6,893 nt of DNA, from positions 1 to 6,893 of the forward strand of contig JAJYKN010000058.1 of the NCBI GenBank assembly GCA_021788515.1, given 5' to 3'. Both the position numbers and the translations under genes were made by a program. The notes under the pieces were generated by a model. That model did no database searches. It was not told the origin of the DNA and saw only the letters and a program-made list of their open reading frames with translations. Below are positions 1-6,876 of the stretch, in pieces; within the stretch, counting starts at the first letter, position 1; every line of letters starts with the position of its first letter. The DNA is from Nitrospirota bacterium. Its GTDB lineage: Bacteria > Nitrospirota > UBA9217.

Positions 1-2
1 AT

Positions 3-1430
3 TATCCCAAATCCCGGATAACGAGTTTGCCCTTTATCCTGTTTTTTTTCGGCGTCATGCTCGTTACCCTGCGCCGCTTTGCGACGGCGTACCGGGGCAG
101 CGCAAAGGGCACCGCCCACAAAAAGCGCGCCGGGACCTTATTGCTCGGCCATATCGTCACGTATCTGGCGTCGCTCGATTATATCGCTTCTTTCGGCATC
201 CCGTGGTATCCCATAGGCTACATCCTGATATTCGCCTTCATCGGAATCTCCGTCCACTCCATAAGACGCTACCGCTTCATGGCCATCACTCCGGCCTTCG
301 CAGCGCGGCAGATCATCGATACAATGAACGATGCGCTGATCGTGTTCGATCCCGATGGGGTCATCAGGCTGGTCAACCAGGCGACGTGCAACCTCTTCGG
401 ATATCACGAAAAGGAAATAGTCAATAAACGGCCCGCCGGAGGCATGGTCAACAGCATTGTTTTCGCCGAACAACTTGAGTCGATCGTCCGGGGCGAAACG
501 GTCCGGAACCAGGAGCTGTTCTACCATACGCGGGAGAACGCCCTTCAAGCTCTCAGTCTGTCCACGTCGACCATGCTGAACCCGGCCGGCGAGCCGCTTG
601 CCACTGTCTGCGTCGTGAGCGATATCACCGACCGAAAGCGCGTTGAGCAGGAACGGGAGCAGCTCATTACGCAGCTCCAGGAAGCCAACCGGAAGCTGCA
701 GGCAGTCGATAAAATGAAGTCTGATTTCGTTTCCATCGTTTCCCATGAACTGCGTTCCCCGCTCACGACCATCAAGTCGTTCATCGAATTGATCCTGATG
801 AAGCCGAACATGCCCGAGGAGAAGAGGACGAAGTTCATGAACACCGTCAACACCGAGACCGACCGCTTGCGGCGCCTGGTGAACGACATCCTCGATCTGG
901 CCAGGATCGAAGCGGGATCGATGAAGTGGAAAATGGAAGAAGTGTCTGTTGAAGAGGTCATCCGGGACGCTGTCGCGAGCATGGGGCCGCTTTTTGAGAA
1001 CAAAGGACTCCACATGACGACCTCCTTCGACGCTCCGCTCTCCGCCCTTACCGGAGACCGCGACCGTCTTGTTCAGGTCGTGATCAATCTCCTTTCGAAT
1101 GCCGCCAAGTTCACGCCCCGGGGCGGCGCCGTCCATGTCGCGGTGCGCCAGGAACGGACACCGGACGGACAGATCGTCGTTGCAATTTCCGATACCGGCA
1201 TCGGAATTCCAAAGGAAAGCCTGGAGCTCATATTCGAAAAGTTCCAGCGCTCCGGCGACCCGTCCGCCGGAGCAATTGAAGGCACAGGGCTGGGACTTGC
1301 CATAGCGAGGCAGATCGTCGAATACCACGGCGGCCGGATATGGGCCGAGAGCGAACTCGGGAAAGGGAGCACCTTCACCTTTACCCTGCCGTCAGCCGGA
1401 CACGGCGCGCCCGCGCAGCACGAGCTCTGA
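3..1430 (+). CDS. Membrane-bound PAS sensor histidine kinase, 5'-truncated by the window edge
   Basis: This gene encodes a sensor histidine kinase that autophosphorylates a conserved His and passes the phosphate to a response regulator not present here. The reading frame is open to the left edge, so the TTG at 27 is probably internal. Counting from the codon at position 3 (475 residues visible), there are three hydrophobic segments at about 9-23, 43-67 and 69-87. With the FGIPWYPIGY and RRYRF patterns they resemble the end of the 7TM-type N-terminal region of histidine kinases. A PAS domain (about 100-207, ending in DITDRKR) and a short coiled coil (about 211-239) follow. HisKA has SHELRSPL with phospho-acceptor His248. 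The HATPase domain has an N-box (N362/N366), DTGIGI (D397) and GTGLGL (427-432). All key catalytic residues are present, so it looks active. The stop is TGA. No receiver domain is attached and no partner regulator lies downstream. The signal sensed is unknown. Confidence 0.95.
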   Translation, partial: YPKSRITSLPFILFFFGVMLVTLRRFATAYRGSAKGTAHKKRAGTLLLGHIVTYLASLDYIASFGIPWYPIGYILIFAFIGISVHSIRRYRFMAITPAFAARQIIDTMNDALIVFDPDGVIRLVNQATCNLFGYHEKEIVNKRPAGGMVNSIVFAEQLESIVRGETVRNQELFYHTRENALQALSLSTSTMLNPAGEPLATVCVVSDITDRKRVEQEREQLITQLQEANRKLQAVDKMKSDFVSIVSHELRSPLTTIKSFIELILMKPNMPEEKRTKFMNTVNTETDRLRRLVNDILDLARIEAGSMKWKMEEVSVEEVIRDAVASMGPLFENKGLHMTTSFDAPLSALTGDRDRLVQVVINLLSNAAKFTPRGGAVHVAVRQERTPDGQIVVAISDTGIGIPKESLELIFEKFQRSGDPSAGAIEGTGLGLAIARQIVEYHGGRIWAESELGKGSTFTFTLPSAGHGAPAQHEL

Positions 1431-1452
1431 CGCCTCTGTACGCCTCAAGTTC

Positions 1453-1481
1453 TTGACAATCCCCGGGGTGAAGTATATGAT
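1453..1481 (+). promoter_or_regulatory. Near-consensus sigma-70 promoter
   Basis: A perfect -35 box TTGACA (1453-1458) is followed, after exactly 17 bases, by TATGAT (1476-1481), which matches five of six bases of the -10 consensus. Transcription would start near 1488 and give a leader of about 24 bases before the GTG at 1512. The spacer contains the perfect palindrome CCCCGGGG (1461-1468), whose GC-richness may modulate opening or mark a regulator site. The position shows that the next gene is transcribed independently of the kinase upstream. Confidence 0.8.
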
Positions 1482-1498
1482 CGTGCGAAATGCTCCTT

Positions 1499-1503
1499 GG
1501 AGG
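1499..1503 (+). promoter_or_regulatory. Ribosome binding site that decides the GTG start
   Basis: GGAGG lies 8 bases before the GTG at 1512, which is ideal spacing. The longer in-frame option, a TTG at 1497, overlaps this motif, has no Shine-Dalgarno sequence of its own and would sit only about 9 bases from the predicted transcription start. The GTG is therefore the better start. Confidence 0.75.
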
Positions 1504-1511
1504 CGCAGCGC

Positions 1512-2210
1512 GTGGCTGACTATTTCAAGATCATTTACGAATATAAATTCAGCAACAATACGTTGAAGAGATTTGATCTCCTGCTCGACAAGGAGAATCT
1601 TGCCCTGGTCAGCGGCAAGAGCGGCAATTCGCCTGCATGGGCGCGCCTGGATTTTCATCAATGCGCGAACTGCCCACTGAATACGACCCTTTCCCCTTGT
1701 TGTCCCGTTGCGGCGAATCTTTCCGGAATCACGCAGGAATTCAGCGGCGTCACCGCCGCGGACAGGGCGACGGTCACCGTCACGGTCAAGGAGCGGACGT
1801 ATTTCAAGGCAACATCGATCCAGGAAGGCTTAAGCCCGCTGCTCGGGATCATCATGACCACGAGCGGATGCCCTGTCATGGAACCGCTCAAGCCCATGGT
1901 CAGGTACCATCTTCCCTTTGCCAGTCTGGACGAGACCGTCTTCAGGATGGTCTCCCTCTTTCTGGTGGCCCAAGTCATACGGGGCCGGGCAGGCAAGGAG
2001 CCCGAGTGGGACCTTGAGGGCCTTTCCCGGATCTACGCGGAAGTGAAAAAATTGAACAAGGACTTCGGTCAACGAATGATCGCTGCGGCGCGCAGTGACG
2101 CCAATGTCCATGCCCTGGTGAAGCTGAATGTGTTCGCTGTCATGGTCCCTGCTGCGGCGGAAAACATGCTGAAGGAAATTACTCCGTATTTTTCGTCCTA
2201 CCTCAAGTAG
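1512..2210 (+). CDS. Conserved protein of unknown function with HQCxxCPL cysteine cluster
   Basis: The product has 232 residues from a GTG start chosen for its well-spaced GGAGG; starting at the TTG at 1497 would add five residues. It has no signal peptide or clear membrane helix, so it is probably cytoplasmic. The N-terminal 35 residues look like a small beta-rich segment (YKFSNNTLKRFDLLLD). Then comes HQCANCPL with H49, C51 and C54, followed by CCPVAANL (C63, C64). The middle has TSGCPVMEPLKPMVRYHLPFA (split here as TSGCPVMEP, C120, and LKPMVRYHLPFA). The C-terminal half is probably alpha-helical. The pattern matches a conserved family I recall from Geobacter-like genomes, which I believe Pfam calls DUF6901; that name is from memory. 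The Cys and His residues could bind a metal, but this is inference. The gene has its own strong promoter and a probable terminator, so it looks monocistronic and well expressed. Confidence 0.88.
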   Translation: MADYFKIIYEYKFSNNTLKRFDLLLDKENLALVSGKSGNSPAWARLDFHQCANCPLNTTLSPCCPVAANLSGITQEFSGVTAADRATVTVTVKERTYFKATSIQEGLSPLLGIIMTTSGCPVMEPLKPMVRYHLPFASLDETVFRMVSLFLVAQVIRGRAGKEPEWDLEGLSRIYAEVKKLNKDFGQRMIAAARSDANVHALVKLNVFAVMVPAAAENMLKEITPYFSSYLK

Positions 2211-2224
2211 GGATTTCCGGCGAC

Positions 2225-2246
2225 GCACGCTTCTGCAGTGCTTTTT
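2225..2246 (+). terminator. Probable intrinsic terminator after the Cys-cluster gene
   Basis: GCACGC (2225-2230) pairs across a TTCT loop with GC-A-GTGC (2235-2241, one bulged A at 2237). A run of five T (2242-2246) follows directly, then eight A. It begins 14 bases after the stop of the upstream gene. The stem is short and bulged, so termination may be incomplete. The A run would also provide a T run for transcription arriving from the other strand. Confidence 0.5.
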
Positions 2247-2549
2247 AAAAAAAATCGATACGTTGATTCAATTCCTCTCGCCTCTTTTCTCTCTGTAAAT
2301 GGCATTACTTCATTCAAATTATCGCCGCGTTAATGATTGTCAATAAATCATGCAACCTTGCCTGTGACCACGGCATTCTGTTTTAATGGTGCATGAAACG
2401 GGTGACAAATTCCCGATCTTGTGCTATATGTTAACAATATCGCCATCACCACGATTGACGATAGGTGCCGGTAAAAGTATCCCATTCTCCTCCACACCTT
2501 TGTTAAGCCATCATTGCGAAATCCACGATGAATTGAGCAGGGAGTCACC
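2247..2549 (+). other. AT-rich gene-free region upstream of the hybrid kinase
   Basis: No convincing coding sequence lies in this 303-base stretch, which is visibly more AT-rich than the flanking genes. It holds an inverted repeat, ATGATT (2333-2338) and AATCAT (2346-2351) separated by 7 bases. It also holds a quasi-palindrome around GTTAAC (ATATGTTAACAATAT, 2426-2440) that overlaps a candidate -10 box. Two promoter-like hexamer pairs are present; the better one is listed separately, and the other is TTGCCT (2358-2363), 18 bases, TTTAAT (2382-2387). The last 110 or so bases would be the kinase gene's 5' leader. I see no recognised riboswitch. Confidence 0.5.
2402..2430 (+). promoter_or_regulatory. 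Candidate sigma-70 promoter of the hybrid kinase
   Basis: GTGACA (2402-2407, five of six bases) and TATATG (2425-2430, four of six) are 17 bases apart. Transcription would start near 2437, giving a leader of about 113 bases. A GTTAAC-centred quasi-palindrome overlaps the -10 box and start site, where a repressor could act. The hexamers are only moderate matches in an AT-rich region, where chance matches are common. Confidence 0.35.
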
Positions 2550-5500
2550 ATGAAAGTCCCGGAGAAAAAAACTGTTGGTTCGTCGAGCCGGAAAAAACCT
2601 GCGCAAACAGGCAGCGACGAAGAGATACGCTTCAAGACCTTGTTCGAACAATCTCCGTTCGGCGTGCTTCTCATCGATCTTGAAGGGAACCTGCTCGACT
2701 TTAACGAAGCGGCGCACCGCCAATTAGGATACTCGCGGGAAGAGTTCGCAAAGCTTCGGCTTTCGGAAGTCGATGCAATCCAGAGTCCCGGGGAGATACA
2801 ACGGAGCATTGCCGATGCTTTGGCAAAAGGGTGGGCCGAATTCGAAGTTGTCCACAAGACCAAGCAGGGCGAGCCGAGGAACGTCCATGTCATCAGCCAG
2901 GTGCTCGTCTTGTCCGGCAAGACGGTTTTTCACACGATCTGGCGCGATATTACGGACCAGAAGCGGGCGGAGGACGCGGTCAAACGCAGCGAAGAAAAAT
3001 ATCGCACGCTTTTCGACAACACTCCCCTGGGCGCCGTCATCGTGGACATGGACCGGCGCATCGTGGATTGTAATGTTGCTTTTCAAAAAATGCTGGGCTA
3101 CAGTCTCGAGGAGCTGAAAACCATGACGGTCCCTCAAATCAGCCATGCCGATGACGACCTGGCGACCAGAGGGCATTACCGAGCCATGATCAACGGGGAC
3201 ATCGACAGTTTTACGATGGAGAAGAGGCATTTCCGGAAAGACGGAAGAATCCTCTGGACCAATTTGACGGGGACGGTGATACGGGATGACCAAGGCAAGC
3301 CGCAACATTTGTTCGGCATCGTCGAGGACATCATTGAACGTAAAAAAACTGAGGAATCCCTGCTGCTCTTCAGGAACTTGCTGAATCAGTCGAATGACGC
3401 GATATTTGTCAATGACCCTGCAACGGGCCGCTTTCTCATCGTGAACGATAAAGCATGCGGCAATCTGGGATACAGCAGCACAGAACTGCTCGCGAAGAGG
3501 ACCATGGATATCGAAGCAACTTTCCCGGATCAGGCCTCCTGGGATGCCCATGTCAATGAAGTGAAAAGCCGCGGCTATATGATTCTCGAAGGAAAGCACA
3601 AACGCCAGGGCGGGGCCCTGTTTCCCGTGGAAGTAAGCGTCACGTATATGACTGTAGGGGACAGGGATTACATGGTGGCAGTGGCCCGGGACATCTCCGA
3701 GCGTAAATTGTCGGAGCAGGCCCTGCGCCTGAGCGAAGAACGACTGTCGAAAGCGCAACTGATGGCCCACGTCGGCAACTGGGAATGGGACCTGATCACG
3801 AATCAGCTCTACTGGTCCGACGAAGCGTACCGGATCTATGGAGTGGACCCCGCAACGTTCATCCCGACATTCGACGCGGTCGGGAAAGCCATGCATACCG
3901 ACGACCGGGAGGCTTTTGCAAATGCCGTTCATGCCGCGATTTACGAACGAAAGCATTTCGAGATGGATTACCGCCTTATCCGGCCCGACGGCACGGAAAG
4001 GACCGTGCATACCATAGGCGAGGTAACCTACGACAGCGCAGGCAAACCCCTCATCAAGTCAGGCACGGTCCAGGACATCACGGAACAAAAGCAGGCCGAG
4101 GAAAAGCTCCGGCAGAGCGAGGAATTTGCCGGGAACATCCTGAACACGGTGGACGAGGGGTTTATCGTCATCGACAGGGATTTCCGCATACAAACCGCCA
4201 ATAAGGCTTATTGCAGCCAGGCCGGCAGGACTTCCGATGAGGTCGTCGGCAGACATTGCTACGAAATATCCCACGGCGCACTCCGGCCGTGCTACGAAGA
4301 ACATGAGGAATGCGCTGTCCGCCGCGTCTTTGAGACGGGCACACCCCATACGACGTTGCACCGGCACCGCGATGCAAAAGGCTCGATCCTGTACGTAGAG
4401 ACCAAAGCCTTTCCAATACAGGTCAGCTCGGGCACGGTTACGTCGGTAATCGAAACGGTCACCAACATAACGGAAAAACACCTCCTTGAAGAGGAACGGC
4501 TGAAAACGCAAAAACTCGAGGCCATCGGGACCTTGGCCGGAGGGATCGCGCACGACTTCAACAACCTGCTCCAGGGAGTATTCGGTTATATCTCCATGGC
4601 AAAGATAAAAATCGACCAGAAGGAGCGGTCCCTCGCCATGCTCGAACAGGCCGAGAAGGCGCTGCATATGTCGGTGAGCCTGACCAAACAGTTGCTGACC
4701 TTCTCGAAAGGCGGAAAGCCGGTCACGAGGAAGATGGACGTGCTCCCGGCAGTCGAGAACGCAGTAAAGTTCGCCCTGAGCGGTTCCAGCGTTGACTATT
4801 GCATTACGGCCGACAAGGGCCTGCGGGCAGTGGAGGCCGATGAGGGGCAGGTCGGGCAGGTGATCCAGAACATTGTGCTGAATGCCGATCAGGCGATGCC
4901 TTTGGGAGGCACGATAGCGATTACCTTAAAGAACGTGCGCGCCCCCCGCCCCGGCCTGCCGCCCGCCCTGACAAAGGGCGACTACGTTGAAATTGTCGTT
5001 CAGGACAGCGGCATCGGCATTTCAGAACAGTACCTCCAGAAGATCTTCGACCCGTATTTTACGACCAAGGAAAAAGGGAGCGGCCTGGGACTCGCCACGT
5101 CCTATTCCATCATTAGAAACCACGGCGGCGTGATCGCCGTCGCGTCGGCGGTGGGCAAAGGCACGACCTTTTCCGTTTATCTTCCTGCTGTTGAAGCCGA
5201 GGCAAAGTCCGTCGAAGCTCCCGCTGTCCCTCCTGACGGCCGGAAGGGAAGGATCCTGGTCATGGATGATGAGGAGCTGATACGGGACATTGCCGGAGAA
5301 ATGATACGGGCCGCGGGTCATGAAGCGGAATTTGCGGAACAGGGCAGGATTGCCATTGAAAAATATCAGGCAGCAAAAGAATCGGGCAGCCCTTTTGATA
5401 TCGTTATTCTGGACCTGACCATCCGTGGAGGCCTCGGAGGTAAAGAGACGATAAAGCGGCTGCGCGAGCTTGATCCAGGCGTCAAGGCGATCGTGTCCAG

Positions 5501-5621
5501 CGGTTTTTCGGAAGATTCCGTCGTTGCCGACCACCGGACATACGGCTTCGCTGCATGCTTGATGAAACCCTATGAGTTTGAAGAACTGAGAGATACGATC
5601 AATACCCTCTTGACCGACTAA
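2550..5621 (+). CDS. Soluble hybrid histidine kinase: five PAS, HisKA, HATPase, receiver
   Basis: The product is a 1023-residue cytoplasmic hybrid kinase with no membrane segment. AGGGAG (2539-2544) lies 5 bases before the ATG. After a Lys-rich tail come five PAS domains, at about 22-140, 147-268, 271-388, 394-516 (GNWEWD type) and 522-648. Each ends in a D/N-I-(T/I/S)-E/D-type motif such as DITDQ (133), DISER (381) and DITEQ (509). PAS5 carries an unusual Cys/His set: C555, C570, H575, C581 and C588. HisKA has AHDFNNLL with phospho-acceptor H668. The HATPase domain has N774/N778, DSGIGI (D819), DPYFTT and GSGLGL (843-848). The C-terminal receiver has the acidic pair D906/D907, phospho-acceptor D955, S983 and K1006. 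All essential residues are present, so a His-to-Asp relay within the protein is likely. There is no HPt or output domain. The final target and the ligands are unknown. The EamA-type gene follows after 41 bases with no terminator between. Confidence 0.96.
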   Translation: MKVPEKKTVGSSSRKKPAQTGSDEEIRFKTLFEQSPFGVLLIDLEGNLLDFNEAAHRQLGYSREEFAKLRLSEVDAIQSPGEIQRSIADALAKGWAEFEVVHKTKQGEPRNVHVISQVLVLSGKTVFHTIWRDITDQKRAEDAVKRSEEKYRTLFDNTPLGAVIVDMDRRIVDCNVAFQKMLGYSLEELKTMTVPQISHADDDLATRGHYRAMINGDIDSFTMEKRHFRKDGRILWTNLTGTVIRDDQGKPQHLFGIVEDIIERKKTEESLLLFRNLLNQSNDAIFVNDPATGRFLIVNDKACGNLGYSSTELLAKRTMDIEATFPDQASWDAHVNEVKSRGYMILEGKHKRQGGALFPVEVSVTYMTVGDRDYMVAVARDISERKLSEQALRLSEERLSKAQLMAHVGNWEWDLITNQLYWSDEAYRIYGVDPATFIPTFDAVGKAMHTDDREAFANAVHAAIYERKHFEMDYRLIRPDGTERTVHTIGEVTYDSAGKPLIKSGTVQDITEQKQAEEKLRQSEEFAGNILNTVDEGFIVIDRDFRIQTANKAYCSQAGRTSDEVVGRHCYEISHGALRPCYEEHEECAVRRVFETGTPHTTLHRHRDAKGSILYVETKAFPIQVSSGTVTSVIETVTNITEKHLLEEERLKTQKLEAIGTLAGGIAHDFNNLLQGVFGYISMAKIKIDQKERSLAMLEQAEKALHMSVSLTKQLLTFSKGGKPVTRKMDVLPAVENAVKFALSGSSVDYCITADKGLRAVEADEGQVGQVIQNIVLNADQAMPLGGTIAITLKNVRAPRPGLPPALTKGDYVEIVVQDSGIGISEQYLQKIFDPYFTTKEKGSGLGLATSYSIIRNHGGVIAVASAVGKGTTFSVYLPAVEAEAKSVEAPAVPPDGRKGRILVMDDEELIRDIAGEMIRAAGHEAEFAEQGRIAIEKYQAAKESGSPFDIVILDLTIRGGLGGKETIKRLRELDPGVKAIVSSGFSEDSVVADHRTYGFAACLMKPYEFEELRDTINTLLTD

Positions 5622-5662
5622 GGGCCTTCTTCACTGCTCTCCAGGATGGGGGGATTACCTTC

Positions 5663-6076
5663 ATGAGAACACCGGCCTGGTTCATACCTGCGGTACTTGC
5701 GCTTATCCTCTGGGGAGTGTGGGGGCTGTTCCAGAAACTCGCCACCAACCAGATGCCGCCGCGGACCGTTTATTATGTCTCGGCCCTGGGCGCGCTCTCG
5801 GTCGTTGTAGTGCTTCTGTCAACGAGCGGCTTCCCGACACATCTGAATTTTGAAGGGGTACTCTTCGGCGCACTGGCCGGGGTTTGCAGTTCGCTCGGCG
5901 GGCTGCTGTTCCTCCAGGCCATGGGGAAAGGAGAGGCCGCCGTCGTCATCACCTTCACCGCGCTTTATCCGGCGGTATCCGTCATTCTCTCCTTCCTCCT
6001 TCTTCACGAGACGATAACCCTGAAGCAGGGCATCGGCATCGTCCTGGCGCTGTTCTCAATGGTGTTGCTGACATAA
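5663..6076 (+). CDS. Single-domain EamA/DMT-family membrane protein
   Basis: The product is a 137-residue, very hydrophobic inner-membrane protein with about five predicted helices (roughly 5-25, 36-54, 64-86, 90-111 and 117-136). Length and pattern fit one EamA repeat. Typical DMT-superfamily exporters carry two such repeats and about 300 residues, so this form would need to dimerise. Family-like signatures are the N-terminal WGVWGLFQKLA, the central GEAAVVITFTALYPAVSVILSF (two overlapping parts: GEAAVVITFTALYP and PAVSVILSF) and the conserved Glu of LLHETITLKQ before the last helix. The ATG is preceded at 8 bases by a G-rich purine stretch (5648-5654). It starts 41 bases after the hybrid kinase and probably shares its transcript. 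The substrate cannot be read from the sequence; single-repeat EamA proteins are usually annotated only as putative permeases. Confidence 0.9.
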   Translation: MRTPAWFIPAVLALILWGVWGLFQKLATNQMPPRTVYYVSALGALSVVVVLLSTSGFPTHLNFEGVLFGALAGVCSSLGGLLFLQAMGKGEAAVVITFTALYPAVSVILSFLLLHETITLKQGIGIVLALFSMVLLT

Positions 6077-6077
6077 G

Positions 6078-6112
6078 TGCAATATCATTCTCTTCTCATC
6101 GATGGTATTGTG
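6078..6112. terminator. Inverted repeat between convergent genes, possible transcript end
   Basis: CAATATCAT (6080-6088) pairs with ATGGTATTG (6102-6110) across a 13-base loop. The nine pairs include one G-U, and two more wobble pairs can extend the outer end. It starts directly after the TAA of the EamA-type gene and lies between the two convergent genes. No T tract follows on either strand, so it is not a standard intrinsic terminator. It may protect the 3' end of the mRNA or pause polymerase. Confidence 0.3.
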
Positions 6113-6158
6113 ACCGCAACAGCTCTTTCGGGAAAGGGAAAATCTTATCCATCTGCGC

Positions 6159-6704
6159 CTATCTTCCGTCCCGTGAAGATTCATCGGAGCCGGAGGCCTC
6201 TATTGCTCTTTCCACGTCCGGGTCCAACCTTATGTACGCCCTGACCGTGCCGTCATTCCGGAGAGCGTACGAGGTGAGCAGAACATCGGGAATGCCGAAT
6301 TCATAGGGAACATAGAGGGGGCGCACCTCGTAGCCGATGGTGCCTCCGGCATCGTCGGATATCCTGCGCACCTCCGTTCTCCAGATGCGGTGGGAAGTGC
6401 ACTTGAGAAAGGAGTTGGCTTTGCTGAACGCCTGTTGAGCCGGAACATGCTTCTCTACCTTGTAGGAGGTGTCGAGATCGTAGATTTCGAAGGGATGTTT
6501 GCTTTCTTCGTTCACGAGAATAACCACGTTCTTTATATCATCGGGATAACGGCATCCGTAAAGCAGCAGGGTATAGGTCCCCGTGACTGCAGCAGGTTCA
6601 GCGGCCGAGGTCGCAAGCTGTTTGCCGGCCATGCAGCCCGCGAACATTATTGCAAGGAATGCCAACGCTGTTGCGCCAAGTCCCGAATTTTTTCCCTTCA
6701 TCAT
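6159..6704 (-). CDS. Predicted small lipoprotein of unknown function
   Basis: The product has 181 residues. The N-terminus has a Lys-containing start, a hydrophobic core (GATALAFLAIMFAG) and a lipobox-like FAGC, with C24 as the expected lipidated residue. Phe at -3 is an accepted but less common variant. Residue +2 is Met, not Asp, which suggests the outer membrane if the E. coli rule applies. The mature part is a mixed beta-type domain with two further cysteines (C51, C102) that could form a disulfide in the periplasm, and ends in a charged Ser-rich tail. I do not recognise the family. Two adjacent ATG codons can start it (first base at 6704 or 6701). GAGGG lies 3 bases before the first and 6 before the second, so the second is slightly better placed. 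It is convergent with the EamA-type gene and has its own upstream promoter-like site. Confidence 0.88.
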   Translation of the reverse strand: MMKGKNSGLGATALAFLAIMFAGCMAGKQLATSAAEPAAVTGTYTLLLYGCRYPDDIKNVVILVNEESKHPFEIYDLDTSYKVEKHVPAQQAFSKANSFLKCTSHRIWRTEVRRISDDAGGTIGYEVRPLYVPYEFGIPDVLLTSYALRNDGTVRAYIRLDPDVERAIEASGSDESSRDGR

Positions 6705-6764
6705 GATCCCTCACTTTTTAAACGTTGGAGTTCCTGGATCGATCCGTTTTTCCTCTTCACTTTT

Positions 6765-6770
6765 ATTATA
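6765..6770 (-). promoter_or_regulatory. Candidate -10 box for the lipoprotein gene
   Basis: Read on the minus strand this is a perfect TATAAT. Transcription would start near 6758 and give a leader of about 54 bases. The hexamer at the ideal -35 position (6788-6793, GTGCAG) is poor. A TTGACT (6794-6799) lies 23 bases away, which is too far for standard sigma-70 spacing. The promoter may therefore be weak or dependent on an activator. Confidence 0.45.
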
Positions 6771-6800
6771 GACCCGCATTGCCCATCCTGCACAGTCAAT

Positions 6801-6876
6801 GAAGAAGCATTAAACATAGAAAAAACATTTAGACACAGAAGAAGCGGATTAACACATGATAAAAGCGGATAAATTC
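6801..6876. repeat. Degenerate short repeats at the right edge
   Basis: Three related A-rich units are visible: GAAGAAGCATTAAACATAGA (6801-6820), GAAGAAGCGGATTAACACAT (6838-6857) and AAAAGCGGATAAATTC (6861-6876). They share AAGC followed by (GG)AT and AA. They lie upstream of the lipoprotein gene and may continue beyond the window. They carry no coding potential I can support. Confidence 0.4.

Noticed and set aside
138..1328. Long open frame of 396 codons on the minus strand
   Set aside because: It is antisense to the first kinase, whose motifs are unmistakable. The translation is His/Arg/Asp-rich with no domain pattern, as expected from GC-biased codons read backwards.
2363..2379. Possible CRP-type site beginning TGTGA
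   Set aside because: The second half at the required spacing is CATTC, not TCACA, so there is no symmetry.
2724..4010. Long open frame of 428 codons on the minus strand
   Set aside because: It lies fully inside the PAS region of the hybrid kinase in antisense and shows no recognisable domain.
4251..4316. Cys/His residues of PAS5 as a c-type heme site
   Set aside because: There is no CxxCH motif and the protein has no export signal, so covalent c-type heme attachment is not supported.
4059..4667. Open frame of 202 codons on the minus strand
   Set aside because: It is antisense to PAS5 and HisKA of the hybrid kinase, with no family motif.
5884..6306. Plus-strand open frame overlapping the EamA-type gene and the lipoprotein gene
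   Set aside because: It is out of frame with the EamA gene, Arg/His/Ser-rich and without a ribosome binding site, so it is a shadow frame.
6390..6872. Plus-strand open frame of 160 codons
   Set aside because: It runs antisense through the lipoprotein gene and across its promoter. The opposite strand has a lipobox, a ribosome binding site and a TATAAT.
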